Of a stretch of DNA of 48,059 nucleotides, positions 31,761 through 39,131 are shown piece by piece. The position numbers and the translations under genes were made by a program. The DNA is from a virus. The stretch covers positions 1 through 48,059 of the IMG/VR virus record IMGVR_UViG_3300037153_000276. One strand, given 5' to 3'. Position 1 is the first letter of the stretch; the number at the start of each line of letters is the position of its first letter. The notes beneath the pieces were generated by a model. The model did not search any database, had not been told where the DNA came from, and was given only the letters and a program-made list of their open reading frames with translations.

Positions 31761-31790
31761 TGGCAGACCGCCGGGCGCCCAAGGTCTAGA

Positions 31791-32186
31791 CTATGCCTTC
31801 GAGTAGGGCGGGTTCACTTCGGCGCGGATCGCCGTCGGGTCGGACTGGTCTGGCTTGTGGTTCACGGTGACGTACAACTCCTTGCCTGGGAAGTCCTGAA
31901 GGTGGAAGCCGTTGGCCGAGAACTCGACGCCGGCTGCCTTCATGAACCGCTTCATGTTCCACATGGCGCTTGGGTGGAAGCTCAGGGTGAGGAATAGCTG
32001 GCGGTTCTTGAACTTCTCCTCCACATCGAGGGGCTGCAGCCGCACGTCGATGTACGGGTACTCGCTTCCCTCCTTGTGCTTCTTCTGGGCGCTCTTGACG
32101 CGCACCAGTTGGAGACCCGCCGGGACGGGTGCTGACCCATCGTCGACGTCATCCAGGTTGATGTTGATGAAATCTGCATCACCCAT
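31791..32186 (-). CDS. Putative ssDNA-binding protein (DUF669-like)
   Basis: This 131-residue protein starts from the ATG at 32186 behind AAGGAGAGAGTATC; an in-frame ATG at 32324 has no ribosome site. It begins with an acidic INLDDVDDG and has alternating beta strands (LQLVRVKSAQKKHKEGSEYP; RQLFLTLSFHPSAMWNMKRF; LYVTVNHKPDQSDP), like DUF669-type accessory or OB-fold proteins. It sits next to the RecA-like ATPase, consistent with a recombination/replication set. Confidence 0.65.
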   Translation of the reverse strand: MGDADFININLDDVDDGSAPVPAGLQLVRVKSAQKKHKEGSEYPYIDVRLQPLDVEEKFKNRQLFLTLSFHPSAMWNMKRFMKAAGVEFSANGFHLQDFPGKELYVTVNHKPDQSDPTAIRAEVNPPYSKA

Positions 32187-32200
32187 GATACTCTCTCCTT

Positions 32201-32218
32201 GGCCTGCTACCGCAGGCC
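32201..32218 (-). other. Hairpin at the ribosome site of the ssDNA-binding gene
   Basis: GGCCTGC-GGTA-GCAGGCC (minus-strand reading) is a perfect 7-bp stem ending just before AAGGAG. A second hairpin, GACCCC-TCCG-GGGGTC, lies 7 bases further upstream (32225-32240). Confidence 0.7.
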
Positions 32219-32351
32219 GGTTAAGACCCCCGGAGGGGTCGTCAAAGCAGTATAGGTTGTCAAGCGTGGCGTACATTCTAGCCACCGGATATCCTTGCCA
32301 ACCACAAACCGGACAGGTAAACATTTTTCGTAATGACGCGGTGCAGCGTAG

Positions 32352-33134
32352 CTACGAGAAGATCTCCGGTCCCGCTAGGGTTTCGGGATCGAGTCTGCGA
32401 GATGTACGAGCTGCTGCACCATTGGCAGTAACAGTTTGGAGTTTATACTTTCCCGAACGTTCACGTCCACTGAGCCAGTAAGCCTCAGTGAAGAAGCGGA
32501 CCAAGTTATCTCCCATCTGCCCTGCGACAGAAGGTCGGATAACGTCTTGCTTAGTATCCTCGTCAGTTCTTCGCTTCTCGTGGCAGATGACAATTCGATC
32601 GCAAGGGAGAGTAAGGAATCCATTGAGATACTCCATCATTCCGGCTAAGTAGATCCCCCAAAGTCTCTCGGTCATGAACGAGACACGGTGCGTGTACATG
32701 AGCAGCCTGGACCAGTGGTCCCCTACGGCCGTTAGGGTGTCGAGCACGACGCAATCGTAATCTAACCCATCGGGGCTTCGTGCCTGCTTGAGCAAATCGT
32801 TCGTGACAGCTACCAGCTTCTCGTAGCCTAGGGGCTTCTTCGCAGGAATGGTGCCAGCTTGCACGTTCTTCGGATCCGGACTCCAGGGTATCTCGATCCG
32901 CTCGGGGTTGCCAAGGGGCTCGTTCGGCTGCCACACCGAGGCAGCCCCGCGATTGGGTAGCAGCTCCATCTCCTGCAATTTCTGGTCCATGTCGAGCCAG
33001 AGCTTACGCTTGCCTGGATGCATGGCTGCGAGCGTTGTCTTGCCGCTACCTGCTGGGCCATAGAACAGGTAGCTGCGCCCCCGGTAATGCACGTTGTCTT
33101 CGAGGGCTGGCATGATGTTGTCTAGCTCACTCAT
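32352..33134 (-). CDS. RecA/Sak4-like AAA ATPase
   Basis: This 260-residue protein has Walker A YGPAGSGKTT (residues 25-34) and a Walker B-type strand YDCVVLDTLTAV. Phage proteins of this size and pattern (Sak4-like) anneal ssDNA or help recombination. It is flanked by a putative SSB, an Acb2-like gene and a RecB-like nuclease, which together make a recombination module. It overlaps the Acb2-like gene by four bases. Confidence 0.78.
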   Translation of the reverse strand: MSELDNIMPALEDNVHYRGRSYLFYGPAGSGKTTLAAMHPGKRKLWLDMDQKLQEMELLPNRGAASVWQPNEPLGNPERIEIPWSPDPKNVQAGTIPAKKPLGYEKLVAVTNDLLKQARSPDGLDYDCVVLDTLTAVGDHWSRLLMYTHRVSFMTERLWGIYLAGMMEYLNGFLTLPCDRIVICHEKRRTDEDTKQDVIRPSVAGQMGDNLVRFFTEAYWLSGRERSGKYKLQTVTANGAAARTSRRLDPETLAGPEIFS

Positions 33135-33346
33135 GGCTTGCCCCTAGAGATGGCGGCATTAGCCCAGAAGACTACCTCCTCTAGCTTGGTGAGTGCAAGA
33201 GACTGCTCACGGCTCTCGGGTGTGGTGTCTGCGATTAGGTGTGCTATCTCTCCGGCACGCTCACGGATCTCGTGGCAGCGCTCCTGCTGAGTTGTGTCGA
33301 TTAGGTGAGCAGAGAAACGCTCGTTGAGTTCGTTCTTGGTAATCAT
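33131..33346 (-). CDS. Acb2/Tad1-hairpin-type putative anti-CBASS sponge
   Basis: This 71-residue protein starts from the ATG at 33346 behind GAGGAAGGACAGCGA. It has a helical hairpin with ERCHEIRERAGEIAHLIADT then TPESREQSLALTKLEEVVFW and ANAAISR. The 'SREKSLALTKLEEAxFWANAAIAR' pattern is that of Acb2-type proteins, hexamers that soak up cyclic dinucleotides and trinucleotides made by CBASS (some also bind Thoeris signals). It overlaps both neighbours by four bases within the replication operon, so it would be made early, when a signalling sponge is useful. Confidence 0.8.
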   Translation of the reverse strand: MITKNELNERFSAHLIDTTQQERCHEIRERAGEIAHLIADTTPESREQSLALTKLEEVVFWANAAISRGKP

Positions 33347-34269
33347 TCGCTGTCCTTCCTCGGCTCCCACGGCTCAACCTTGTAGGCAGAGCGCTTGAGA
33401 GTCTCGCGGGTCTGTGCCGCGGCTATGCAGAGTGGATAGTATTCGCAGATCTTGTTATAGGCCCCGCAGGCGAAGGGTGCGGCCTTTGGGAAGAACCCAG
33501 CGTGCTGCATGTCGGAGATCTGCATCGCGACGAATGCAGTCTCACGTTCCCACTGGTCGAACTCCTCGGGGGTGCGGTGAGTGAAGATGCGGGCGAAGCT
33601 GTCGTCGCCAATCTTCGTCGTGATCCGTATTGCGTTCGACATGGCGGCGTGGATGGGCTGGTCGATGAGCTTGCTAGCCCCACGCATGTACCCTGTGAAC
33701 TGCCCAGACAGCTTGAAGCCCGCATCGAATACCATGCCGAAACGGGTGGTAGTCTTGTGATCGACGGTCATCGGCGTGCCCTCGTAATCGACGACGAGGT
33801 CAATGCGGCCGATGTACTTGAAGTCAAACTCACCAAAGTAGTGCGTCGAGGTGAGCTGAATCTCGAAGGGCTTCTCCACCAGCAGTACCCTAAAGGGCTC
33901 CCGTCTCCACTTGGCTAGGTACTGCTGCAGGATCTCGAGGCCACGATCAACCGTGCGGACCTCTTTTGGATCCTCGGGATCGTCGGTGTAGTTTGCTAGA
34001 AAGACGGCGCTGATGCGGGGTATCTCGATGCCCTTGCAGTAGAAGCAACCCTGGTCGCACAGTGGACACTTGACCTTCTCGAAGCCGGTGCCTTTGTAGA
34101 GCGACTCTAGGGCCTTGTGGATCGCGCCGCCGAACATGAGTGCCGACTCGCGTTTGCGGTCCACGGGGACGAGATGCTCGATATACCTATACGCGAATTT
34201 TTGCGGGCAGAGGTGGAACGTTTCTATCTTACTGGAGTCCAACCAGGACTCCGAGCTTGGTTCCCCCAT
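33343..34269 (-). CDS. PD-(D/E)XK nuclease, RecB/Cas4-like
   Basis: In this 308-residue protein the nuclease core is GRIDLVVDY (Asp157) and TVDHKTTTR (Asp170, Lys172), the D...DxK form. A possible iron-sulphur cluster is made from Cys21 (FHLCPQKF) and C-terminal cysteines in CGAYNKICEYYPLC, as in Cas4/AddB. An insert with CPLCDQGCFYCKG (residues 68-80) adds a zinc-knuckle-like loop that is less usual. It is probably an exonuclease working with the RecA-like ATPase in recombination or DNA end processing. Confidence 0.85.
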   Translation of the reverse strand: MGEPSSESWLDSSKIETFHLCPQKFAYRYIEHLVPVDRKRESALMFGGAIHKALESLYKGTGFEKVKCPLCDQGCFYCKGIEIPRISAVFLANYTDDPEDPKEVRTVDRGLEILQQYLAKWRREPFRVLLVEKPFEIQLTSTHYFGEFDFKYIGRIDLVVDYEGTPMTVDHKTTTRFGMVFDAGFKLSGQFTGYMRGASKLIDQPIHAAMSNAIRITTKIGDDSFARIFTHRTPEEFDQWERETAFVAMQISDMQHAGFFPKAAPFACGAYNKICEYYPLCIAAAQTRETLKRSAYKVEPWEPRKDSE

Positions 34270-34283
34270 CGACTTCTCCCTCT

Positions 34284-34544
34284 CTATTCGTCGCCCATCA
34301 CATCGCGCATCTGATCGATATTATCGTTCCAGTCATCGACGCACTCGGCACAGATGTTACCGAGCGTGGTGCTCAACACAATAGGCGCCGCCTTGTTGCA
34401 TGCGTCGCAGACCTCGGCGTCCGTCCCCGTGAGCCTAACGAACAACTGAGAGGCTAGCCACTGCATGTCGGTGTACGGTAGCTCAACGTGACCAGACCAG
34501 TCGAGTAGTTCGATCTCTCGTAGGATCTTATGTGCAGTGAGCAT
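34284..34544 (-). CDS. Zinc-knuckle hypothetical protein, 86 aa
   Basis: This starts from the ATG at 34544 with GGTGAG upstream; a GTG at 34553 is an alternative. It has a helical front (AHKILREIELLDWSGHV) and two CxxC pairs (EVCDACNKA; NICAECVDD). Function unknown. Confidence 0.6.
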   Translation of the reverse strand: MLTAHKILREIELLDWSGHVELPYTDMQWLASQLFVRLTGTDAEVCDACNKAAPIVLSTTLGNICAECVDDWNDNIDQMRDVMGDE

Positions 34545-34545
34545 G

Positions 34546-34722
34546 TCACTCACCAAATAGGTCGTCCCGCCACGTCCGTTTGGCGGGGTCTTTAGGGGGC
34601 TTCTTTTCATCGAGTCGCTTGGGTTGCTTCGGGGTCTTGCTGCTGGGTACTCTGACTGCTTGCAGTTCTGTGATTGCTGCGATGAGCTCATCGTCGCTCA
34701 TTTCGTCCATTTGTTTCCCCAT
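34546..34722 (-). CDS. Small Lys/Pro-rich protein, 58 aa
   Basis: The ATG at 34722 follows GAGAGGGTTATT and is preferred. An open frame reaches back to a GTG at 34893 but that part looks non-coding. DEMSDDELIAAITELQAVRV precedes a basic, Pro-rich tail. The 259 bases between here and 34982 hold no other convincing gene. Confidence 0.55.
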   Translation of the reverse strand: MGKQMDEMSDDELIAAITELQAVRVPSSKTPKQPKRLDEKKPPKDPAKRTWRDDLFGE

Positions 34723-34981
34723 AATAACCCTCTCGAACCGCCTGTAGTATCCGATCTCTCGGGTGGTCGTCCCGTTTGGGCGTGGTCCATTGGCGGTTTT
34801 CCAGAGAATCACTGACCGTCCCTCCCCGGGAGTTGGTAGGGAATTATCCCCTCGCTTTACCCCACCGTTTGGCGCTGGCCGCTTCTTTGCCACTTACGCG
34901 GAGGAGGCCACCTCGGAGGGCTAGTAGGGTAGCCCTACCCACAACGGCTCCATCGTTGCGCCCTCCTTGTTCCCTTCGGGC

Positions 34982-35275
34982 TCAGAGCCCGAGGGACTCC
35001 AGGTACTGCGCCCGCTTACGCTCGCGGGGCTCGGTCTCGGTCTCCTTCTGGAGCTTGGCGCGCTCGACGCCCTGCAGGTACACGACATGGGCGTTGATGA
35101 ACCGACGGAAAACTGCCTTCTCACCGAGCAGCGCGACGGCGTCTCCGATCGAGGCGGGCAGTTCTGCCTGGAAGTCCTGCTCGCTCTTGTCGTCGCCCTT
35201 GCCGGTGCTGACCTTGAGGGTCACTTGCTTGACCTTCGCTTCGTGCTTGTCTGGAACCGCGATGTTGCTTGCCAT
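34982..35275 (-). CDS. Hypothetical protein, 97 aa
   Basis: This is preceded by AAAGAGGATTTC. It has beta-strand then helical sequence (KVKQVTLKVSTGKGDDK; FRRFINAHVVYLQGVERAKL). The highly charged C-terminus is like that of the plus-strand gene at 45110, but similarity is not clear. Unrecognised. Confidence 0.65.
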   Translation of the reverse strand: MASNIAVPDKHEAKVKQVTLKVSTGKGDDKSEQDFQAELPASIGDAVALLGEKAVFRRFINAHVVYLQGVERAKLQKETETEPRERKRAQYLESLGL

Positions 35276-35370
35276 GAAATCCTCTTTCTGGCCGTTTCAA
35301 AGGCCGGTTCGGTTTGGGGGTAGCCCCCTGGTAGTCATAGCAAGGAAGGTGCCATTGTCAAATTTACAAT

Positions 35371-35802
35371 TCACCTAAGAACCATGGTGTTGACTAGACC
35401 ACACTGTGCTCGAAGCAATGCCTTGAGCTTCCGTAGATAGGGGAACAAGACAGCATTCCCCGTGATTGTTGGGTCGACTGCGATCTCTGGTGTTAGCTGA
35501 AATTCTGACCAGAGCAAGTGGCCGGAGGCAATTCGCTTCGTTACCACGCGAGCGCCCGTAGGTACCTTGATGTTTAGCTCTATCTGCTCTATGATCTCTC
35601 GCCTGGTGGCGTCTAGCTCGAGCTGGATACCGGGCTCAGTTAGCATGCAGATCACTTGCGCGAGGTTGAACATCTCCACCTGGGCAGCATGGAACTGATG
35701 TACCATGTCCACGGTACGGTTCCGGGGCAGGTGACCATGCGTCTGGCGTAGCTCCTTGAAGCGCGCGATTGCCAACTGCAATGATGTTTGCTTCTCTAGC
35801 AT
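35371..35802 (-). CDS. Hypothetical helical protein, 143 aa
   Basis: This is all-alpha in front (LQLAIARFKELRQTHGHLPR; MVHQFHAAQVEMFNLAQVIC), beta-like after residue 80. It begins a few bases after the J-domain gene stop. Unrecognised. Confidence 0.55.
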   Translation of the reverse strand: MLEKQTSLQLAIARFKELRQTHGHLPRNRTVDMVHQFHAAQVEMFNLAQVICMLTEPGIQLELDATRREIIEQIELNIKVPTGARVVTKRIASGHLLWSEFQLTPEIAVDPTITGNAVLFPYLRKLKALLRAQCGLVNTMVLR

Positions 35803-35809
35803 TCTCCTC

Positions 35810-36274
35810 TCACAACCAACCCTTCTGGTGAGCTATCCACTCACTGAACACGATGGTTCCTACGTCATCGTACTCCCATACTTCGTTTGCGTTCTTGTGG
35901 AGTTGGGACTTTGGGAACCAGATGGGCTCGTCCTCTTTCGGTACTTGTACGAGTATAGCTTTGTCGCTGTCCCGGATGCATTCCACGTCCTCGAGCATCC
36001 ACCAGCCGTACGCGTACTTCTCCATGTTCTTTGGTCTAGGTGGATCTTCATGCTTGGGCCGCCGAGGTGGTGGCTCTGGTCTCTTGGGTGGATCCTGGTA
36101 AGTATACCGGGTGTTGTTCAGTATACCTTCGAGGTGCTCCTTTGTGGCTGTAAGGACTAGCATTCTTTCGTGTGAACCACCATGGTCGGGATGGTTCTTC
36201 TTAGCGAGGCTGAGGTAACCGGCCTTGACTAGCTCTAAACCTACCTGCTTACTCCAGTCGACGCTTTTCGGCAT
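35810..36274 (-). CDS. J-domain-like protein 1
   Basis: This 154-residue protein starts from the ATG at 36274. Residues 8-58 form a J-domain-like helical hairpin with the HPD loop in AKKNHPDHGGSHERM. HPD is what stimulates Hsp70/DnaK. A Pro/Arg-rich linker (PKRPEPPPRRPKHEDPPRP) leads to a C-terminal domain with VQVPKEDEPIWFPKSQL and SEWIAHQKGWL, which looks like a substrate- or target-binding module. It might recruit host DnaK to the replication complex. A second HPDHGGS protein is encoded at 43140-43490. Confidence 0.75.
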   Translation of the reverse strand: MPKSVDWSKQVGLELVKAGYLSLAKKNHPDHGGSHERMLVLTATKEHLEGILNNTRYTYQDPPKRPEPPPRRPKHEDPPRPKNMEKYAYGWWMLEDVECIRDSDKAILVQVPKEDEPIWFPKSQLHKNANEVWEYDDVGTIVFSEWIAHQKGWL

Positions 36275-36343
36275 AGGCACCCCTAGGCGCAATCACGCCT
36301 TAGAACATAGCAAGCCACTGGACGCAGCAAGACGTCCAGCCGG

Positions 36344-36364
36344 TTGGCCGTTCAATCAGTGAAC
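36344..36364 (+). promoter_or_regulatory. TTCA-N5-TGAA palindrome, site 5
   Basis: TTGGCCG-TTCA (36351-36354), ATCAG, TGAA (36360-36363) with GTTCA/TGAAC arms lies in the 189-base gap before the J-domain gene. An AGGCG-CGCCT hairpin (36285-36300) sits nearer the start codon. Confidence 0.75.
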
Positions 36365-36420
36365 TAGATTGTGGGTTTTAGTCATGTCTCACTTTGTCGA
36401 CGGCTGAGACGCACCGTTTA

Positions 36421-36439
36421 CCCCGGCTCCTAGCCGGGG
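36421..36439. other. 8-bp hairpin after the 168-aa gene
   Basis: CCCCGGCT-CCT-AGCCGGGG is a perfect stem downstream (minus reading) of the gene ending at 36464. It is GC-rich but lacks a T-tract on either side, so it would be at best a weak or factor-assisted terminator. Confidence 0.55.
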
Positions 36440-36463
36440 CGGGCGCATGGCGCCCTCACCACA

Positions 36464-36970
36464 TCAACGCTTCTTCTTTCGGTCTAACGTGCTGCTGCCC
36501 CGAGCCGTGAGCCGGCCGCGGGGGTCAACCAGGTCCCGGTATACACAGACAGCGTGGGCGACGGCCATCGTCGCTGGATCAAAGGAATCCTGGCCCATAC
36601 ACACCGCCATTTCTTCTGGCGCGAGCTTGTTGCTATTAGCGATGGACCACTTGGTCTCGCGGGCTCGGCGACAGAGCATGAATATCAACAGATCACGGCG
36701 CCGGCCCCGGAGCGTAGGCAGGGCGCAGATCACTGTGTCGTAGTCGAGCTTGACGCGCTTGCCCTCACGCGCGGCGAACCGTAGGTACTTGTAGGGCTCT
36801 TTGGTAATGTTGACCATGACGAACCGGAGCCTCGAGCTACCCGTGAAGTGAGTAGCTCGGAGGGTGACTTCGGGTGCCGAGATCAGCCAGACGAATCGGC
36901 CTTGGTAGCCGACCCGCCGGCAGATCTCGCGGATGGTGGCTTGGCGCCTATAGACGGATACAACGTCCAT
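36464..36970 (-). CDS. Hypothetical basic protein, 168 aa
   Basis: The ATG at 36970 overlaps the upstream TGA (ATGA). This mixed alpha/beta protein is rich in Arg (TIREICRRVGYQGRFVWLIS; KLDYDTVICALPTLRGRRRD) with a late DSFDPATMAVAHAVCVYRD. Acidic residues at the start and near DSFD might form a RuvC-like site, but I cannot show this. Function unknown. Confidence 0.55.
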   Translation of the reverse strand: MDVVSVYRRQATIREICRRVGYQGRFVWLISAPEVTLRATHFTGSSRLRFVMVNITKEPYKYLRFAAREGKRVKLDYDTVICALPTLRGRRRDLLIFMLCRRARETKWSIANSNKLAPEEMAVCMGQDSFDPATMAVAHAVCVYRDLVDPRGRLTARGSSTLDRKKKR

Positions 36971-37293
36971 CAGAGCAACCGACCACCGGACTTTGTGATG
37001 ACTAGGGCTGTGAACTTCGTGAGCACGGCTACACAACCGAACGACATCTCGAGCGGCATGTCGTGTACCTCGGTCATGTGGGCCGTGAAGAGGGAGCAGG
37101 AGCGGACCGCTGGTTCGACCAGCATGCCACCGCTCTCCACGACCATTGGGTACCAACACGACATGAAGTGGAAGAGTAGACTTCCCACCACATCGTGGTT
37201 GGCGCTTGGAAACTCGGCGATGATCTCGGCCGCTGCGTCAACAGCGTGGGTATGTAGGGGCTCGTGTTCCATCCAGCCGTCATCGAATTCCAT
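36970..37293 (-). CDS. Hypothetical protein, 107 aa
   Basis: The ATG at 37293 behind AAAGGAGGGGTTG is a far better start than the earlier in-frame ATG. The product is alpha/beta with His/Met-rich segments (HEPLHTHAVDAAAEIIAEFP; LLFHFMSCWYPMVVESGG). Unrecognised. The 149 bases before the next gene show nothing I can name. Confidence 0.6.
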   Translation of the reverse strand: MEFDDGWMEHEPLHTHAVDAAAEIIAEFPSANHDVVGSLLFHFMSCWYPMVVESGGMLVEPAVRSCSLFTAHMTEVHDMPLEMSFGCVAVLTKFTALVITKSGGRLL

Positions 37294-37442
37294 CAACCCC
37301 TCCTTTGAAGTTGGGAGCCTCGCCATGCTCCCGCGTCCATCTGATCAGCCCACTCTAGGTTTTGGATCAACGCCACGCCTATCACGTAGCTCCCTACTCA
37401 CCTAGGCACGATGGATTTCCGGCTGGCCAGGCCGGCTACGCC

Positions 37443-37679
37443 TCAGTCCTCGCAAATCGTGGCAAAGTCATCGAGGATCGCCTTGTAGATTGTGTCATGT
37501 TCTTGGGGTGTGATCTGGGTGATCTCCGCCTCCTCCTCGGGGTCGAATACCTGGTAGGCGAAGACCAACTCATCATCCTCATCCATCTCACCGTCCTGTA
37601 CGTAGTGGTCGTGTACCTTGACGACTAGGGTCCGACCTCGTAGGAATACCTCGAGTTCGAAGCTCACCCAGAATCCCAT
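37443..37679 (-). CDS. Acidic hypothetical protein, 78 aa
   Basis: The ATG at 37679 lies two bases after the upstream TAA. Two beta strands (FWVSFELEVFLRGRTLVVKV) are followed by a long acidic helix (EEEAEITQITPQEHDTIYKA). Unrecognised. Confidence 0.55.
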   Translation of the reverse strand: MGFWVSFELEVFLRGRTLVVKVHDHYVQDGEMDEDDELVFAYQVFDPEEEAEITQITPQEHDTIYKAILDDFATICED

Positions 37680-37681
37680 GT

Positions 37682-37867
37682 TTATGGCTTCACCTTGTCG
37701 CGCGTGAAGCTGATTAGGCCCCGGTCGATCCGGAGGGTCCACCCGCACCTTTCGTCTAGGCAGACCCATGCCTTGAACTTGACTGAGCCGCCGGTGTCGC
37801 TTCCGTAGTCTGACAGGGGAACGATCTGGAACCTGTTACACCTCGGGCACTTCGGGAACTCTGTCAT
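37682..37867 (-). CDS. Zinc-ribbon protein, 61 aa
   Basis: PKCPRCNRFQIVPL and WVCLDERCGWTLRID give CxxC...CxxxxC, a single zinc ribbon. It overlaps the SLOG gene end by 32 bases. Confidence 0.65.
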   Translation of the reverse strand: MTEFPKCPRCNRFQIVPLSDYGSDTGGSVKFKAWVCLDERCGWTLRIDRGLISFTRDKVKP

Positions 37868-38303
37868 TGTTGTCCTCCACCCTCACTAGGCCGCTAGGGA
37901 GCACGATCATGCAGGTTTTGTGCACTCGGCGTGCCCAGCGGACAGTTGCCCACGTCCCACTCCGGAGGACTTCTACACTCTCGCCTGGGAAAGCCAAGAG
38001 CACCTCCACCGCCTCCACAATATCGTGATTCCTTGCCAAATAGGGCCGAGGGTTGTGCATGTAATGGTGACCCTCGGTGTCTGCTCGATGCCTAGGGTCC
38101 GACGGGGGATGGCAGATCGTCCGATACCCGATCGCCTTGGCTAGCTCGTCTGCCTGCTCGTCGATACCCATGCAGTCTCCATGATGCAGGAACGCGTACC
38201 CGAGAAGCCGGGCTCCCTCCAGAATCCGTTCGAGCATCTCCAGTTGACGGTGGGACCCGCCTATGCGAGCCCCAGTCACTCCGATGTGCCGACCTGTTTT
38301 CAC
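37836..38303 (-). CDS. SLOG-family nucleotide-binding protein
   Basis: This 155-residue Rossmann-like protein has GVTGARIGGSHRQLEML at the start, FLHHGDCMGIDEQADELAKA, RPYLARNHDIVEAVEVLLAF and RSGTWATVRWARR at the end. These are the landmarks of the SLOG/LOG-DprA superfamily, whose members sense or process nucleotide ligands and often appear in anti-phage signalling systems. In a phage early operon it may bind or degrade a host signal; that is inference. Confidence 0.78.
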   Translation of the reverse strand: MKTGRHIGVTGARIGGSHRQLEMLERILEGARLLGYAFLHHGDCMGIDEQADELAKAIGYRTICHPPSDPRHRADTEGHHYMHNPRPYLARNHDIVEAVEVLLAFPGESVEVLRSGTWATVRWARRVHKTCMIVLPSGLVRVEDNNDRVPEVPEV

Positions 38304-38346
38304 TTCACCTCCATTAGTTGTATATACTGCCCGGATGCAGCGCGCT

Positions 38347-38679
38347 CTACTTCAGCAGATCTAGGTCAGCGGCAAAGGTCCACGTTTTTGGGCCGCCTTC
38401 GGCTGGCTTCGATCGGTGCCCCACCCCACCCCGCCCCCCGCCCGGAGGGCTCTTAGGGTGAACGGAGTGGGACCCCACCCCACCCCCCGGTGGCCGGAGG
38501 TCGGGGATCAGTCCGTGCGCGTAGTCGGCGCACTTCGTGATCCCCTGGCAGATAGCCTGGTAGACCTCCGTCTTGAGTTGCTCCAGCCGAAGCGACCCGC
38601 ATGGCATGAGGCGAATCGCTTCGGCTGCGTTTTGGAGCAGGTGCTCCACGACGTCCAGTTCGGTTGGAGAGCGTGGCAT
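38347..38679 (-). CDS. Hypothetical protein with Gly/Pro inserts, 110 aa
   Basis: The N-terminal helical domain (ELDVVEHLLQNAAEAIRLMP) is followed by LRPPGGGVGSHSVHPKS and PPGGGRGGVGH, both coded by G-rich islands d and e. The real folded unit is probably the first 65 residues, with low-complexity material acquired later. Confidence 0.55.
   Translation of the reverse strand: MPRSPTELDVVEHLLQNAAEAIRLMPCGSLRLEQLKTEVYQAICQGITKCADYAHGLIPDLRPPGGGVGSHSVHPKSPPGGGRGGVGHRSKPAEGGPKTWTFAADLDLLK
38419..38449 (-). repeat. G-rich island d with CCCTCCGG head (minus)
   Basis: On the minus strand this is CCCTCCGG, then GCGGGGGGCGGGG, then TGGGGTGGGG. It matches islands b and c in layout, opposite in orientation, and lies inside a coding sequence. 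Confidence 0.75.
38473..38490 (-). repeat. G-rich island e (minus)
   Basis: CCGGGGGGTGGGGTGGGG on the minus strand, 24 bases from island d, both in the same gene. It shares GGGTGGGG...TCC with islands f and g. Confidence 0.65.
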
Positions 38680-38680
38680 G

Positions 38681-38902
38681 TTACAGGCACCCGTTGCAGT
38701 AGGTGAACTCGGGGAGGATCCTTACCCCACACCTGCGGCAGTTGTTGTGCCTGCGCTTCTCCACCAGGTCCTTTAGCTCGTTGTTGAGGTTGTAGCCCTC
38801 ATCGTAGAGCTTCTGCAGGTAAGGATCCTTGAACTTGTACCGGGGCTGGCCCGCTGCTGCGTGGGCTGCCCCGATCTTGATGAATTCGTCGTCTCCCTTC
38901 AT
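38681..38902 (-). CDS. Zinc-knuckle protein, 73 aa
   Basis: The helical front (DPYLQKLYDEGYNLNNELKD) leads to a C-terminal CRRCGVRILPEFTYCNGC, a four-cysteine zinc site. Unknown function. Confidence 0.6.
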   Translation of the reverse strand: MKGDDEFIKIGAAHAAAGQPRYKFKDPYLQKLYDEGYNLNNELKDLVEKRRHNNCRRCGVRILPEFTYCNGCL

Positions 38903-38903
38903 G

Positions 38904-39131
38904 CTAGCCCTCCCCGAACATATCCTCCCAACACTGGGGGCATGTACCGCTGATGAACATCTCGCGAATGTCCGCGCTGAGCTCGGGCATCGCGTCCTGG
39001 ATGAGACTGCCCTTGCGCCAGTCCTCGAGATGCTCGAGATTGACCGGGGCTTCGATCTGGGTGGGGCACCACTGGCACCTCAGCAGAACGTAGTCCTGGC
39101 CTTCCTTCTTGAATAGCGTGAACTCTCTCAT
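38904..39131 (-). CDS. Zinc-knuckle protein, 75 aa
   Basis: RCQWCPTQIEAPVN and TCPQCWEDMFGEG give two CxxC pairs. It overlaps the upstream gene by four bases. Unknown function. Confidence 0.6.
   Translation of the reverse strand: MREFTLFKKEGQDYVLLRCQWCPTQIEAPVNLEHLEDWRKGSLIQDAMPELSADIREMFISGTCPQCWEDMFGEG

Noticed and set aside
30963-31997. Plus-strand frame of 344 codons opposite the methyltransferase gene
   Set aside because: It is antisense to clear motif-bearing genes, is rich in Ser/Arg/Leu as typical of shadow frames, and lacks a ribosome site.
32187-32324. 46-residue N-terminal extension (MFTCPVCGWQGYPV) of the ssDNA-binding protein
   Set aside because: The upstream ATG has no ribosome site, the stretch contains two perfect hairpins, and AAGGAG is well placed for the ATG at 32186.
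34723-34893. 57-residue N-terminal extension of the small protein at 34546, from a GTG at 34893
   Set aside because: The extension has a non-coding look, while the ATG at 34722 has a good ribosome site (GAGAGGG).
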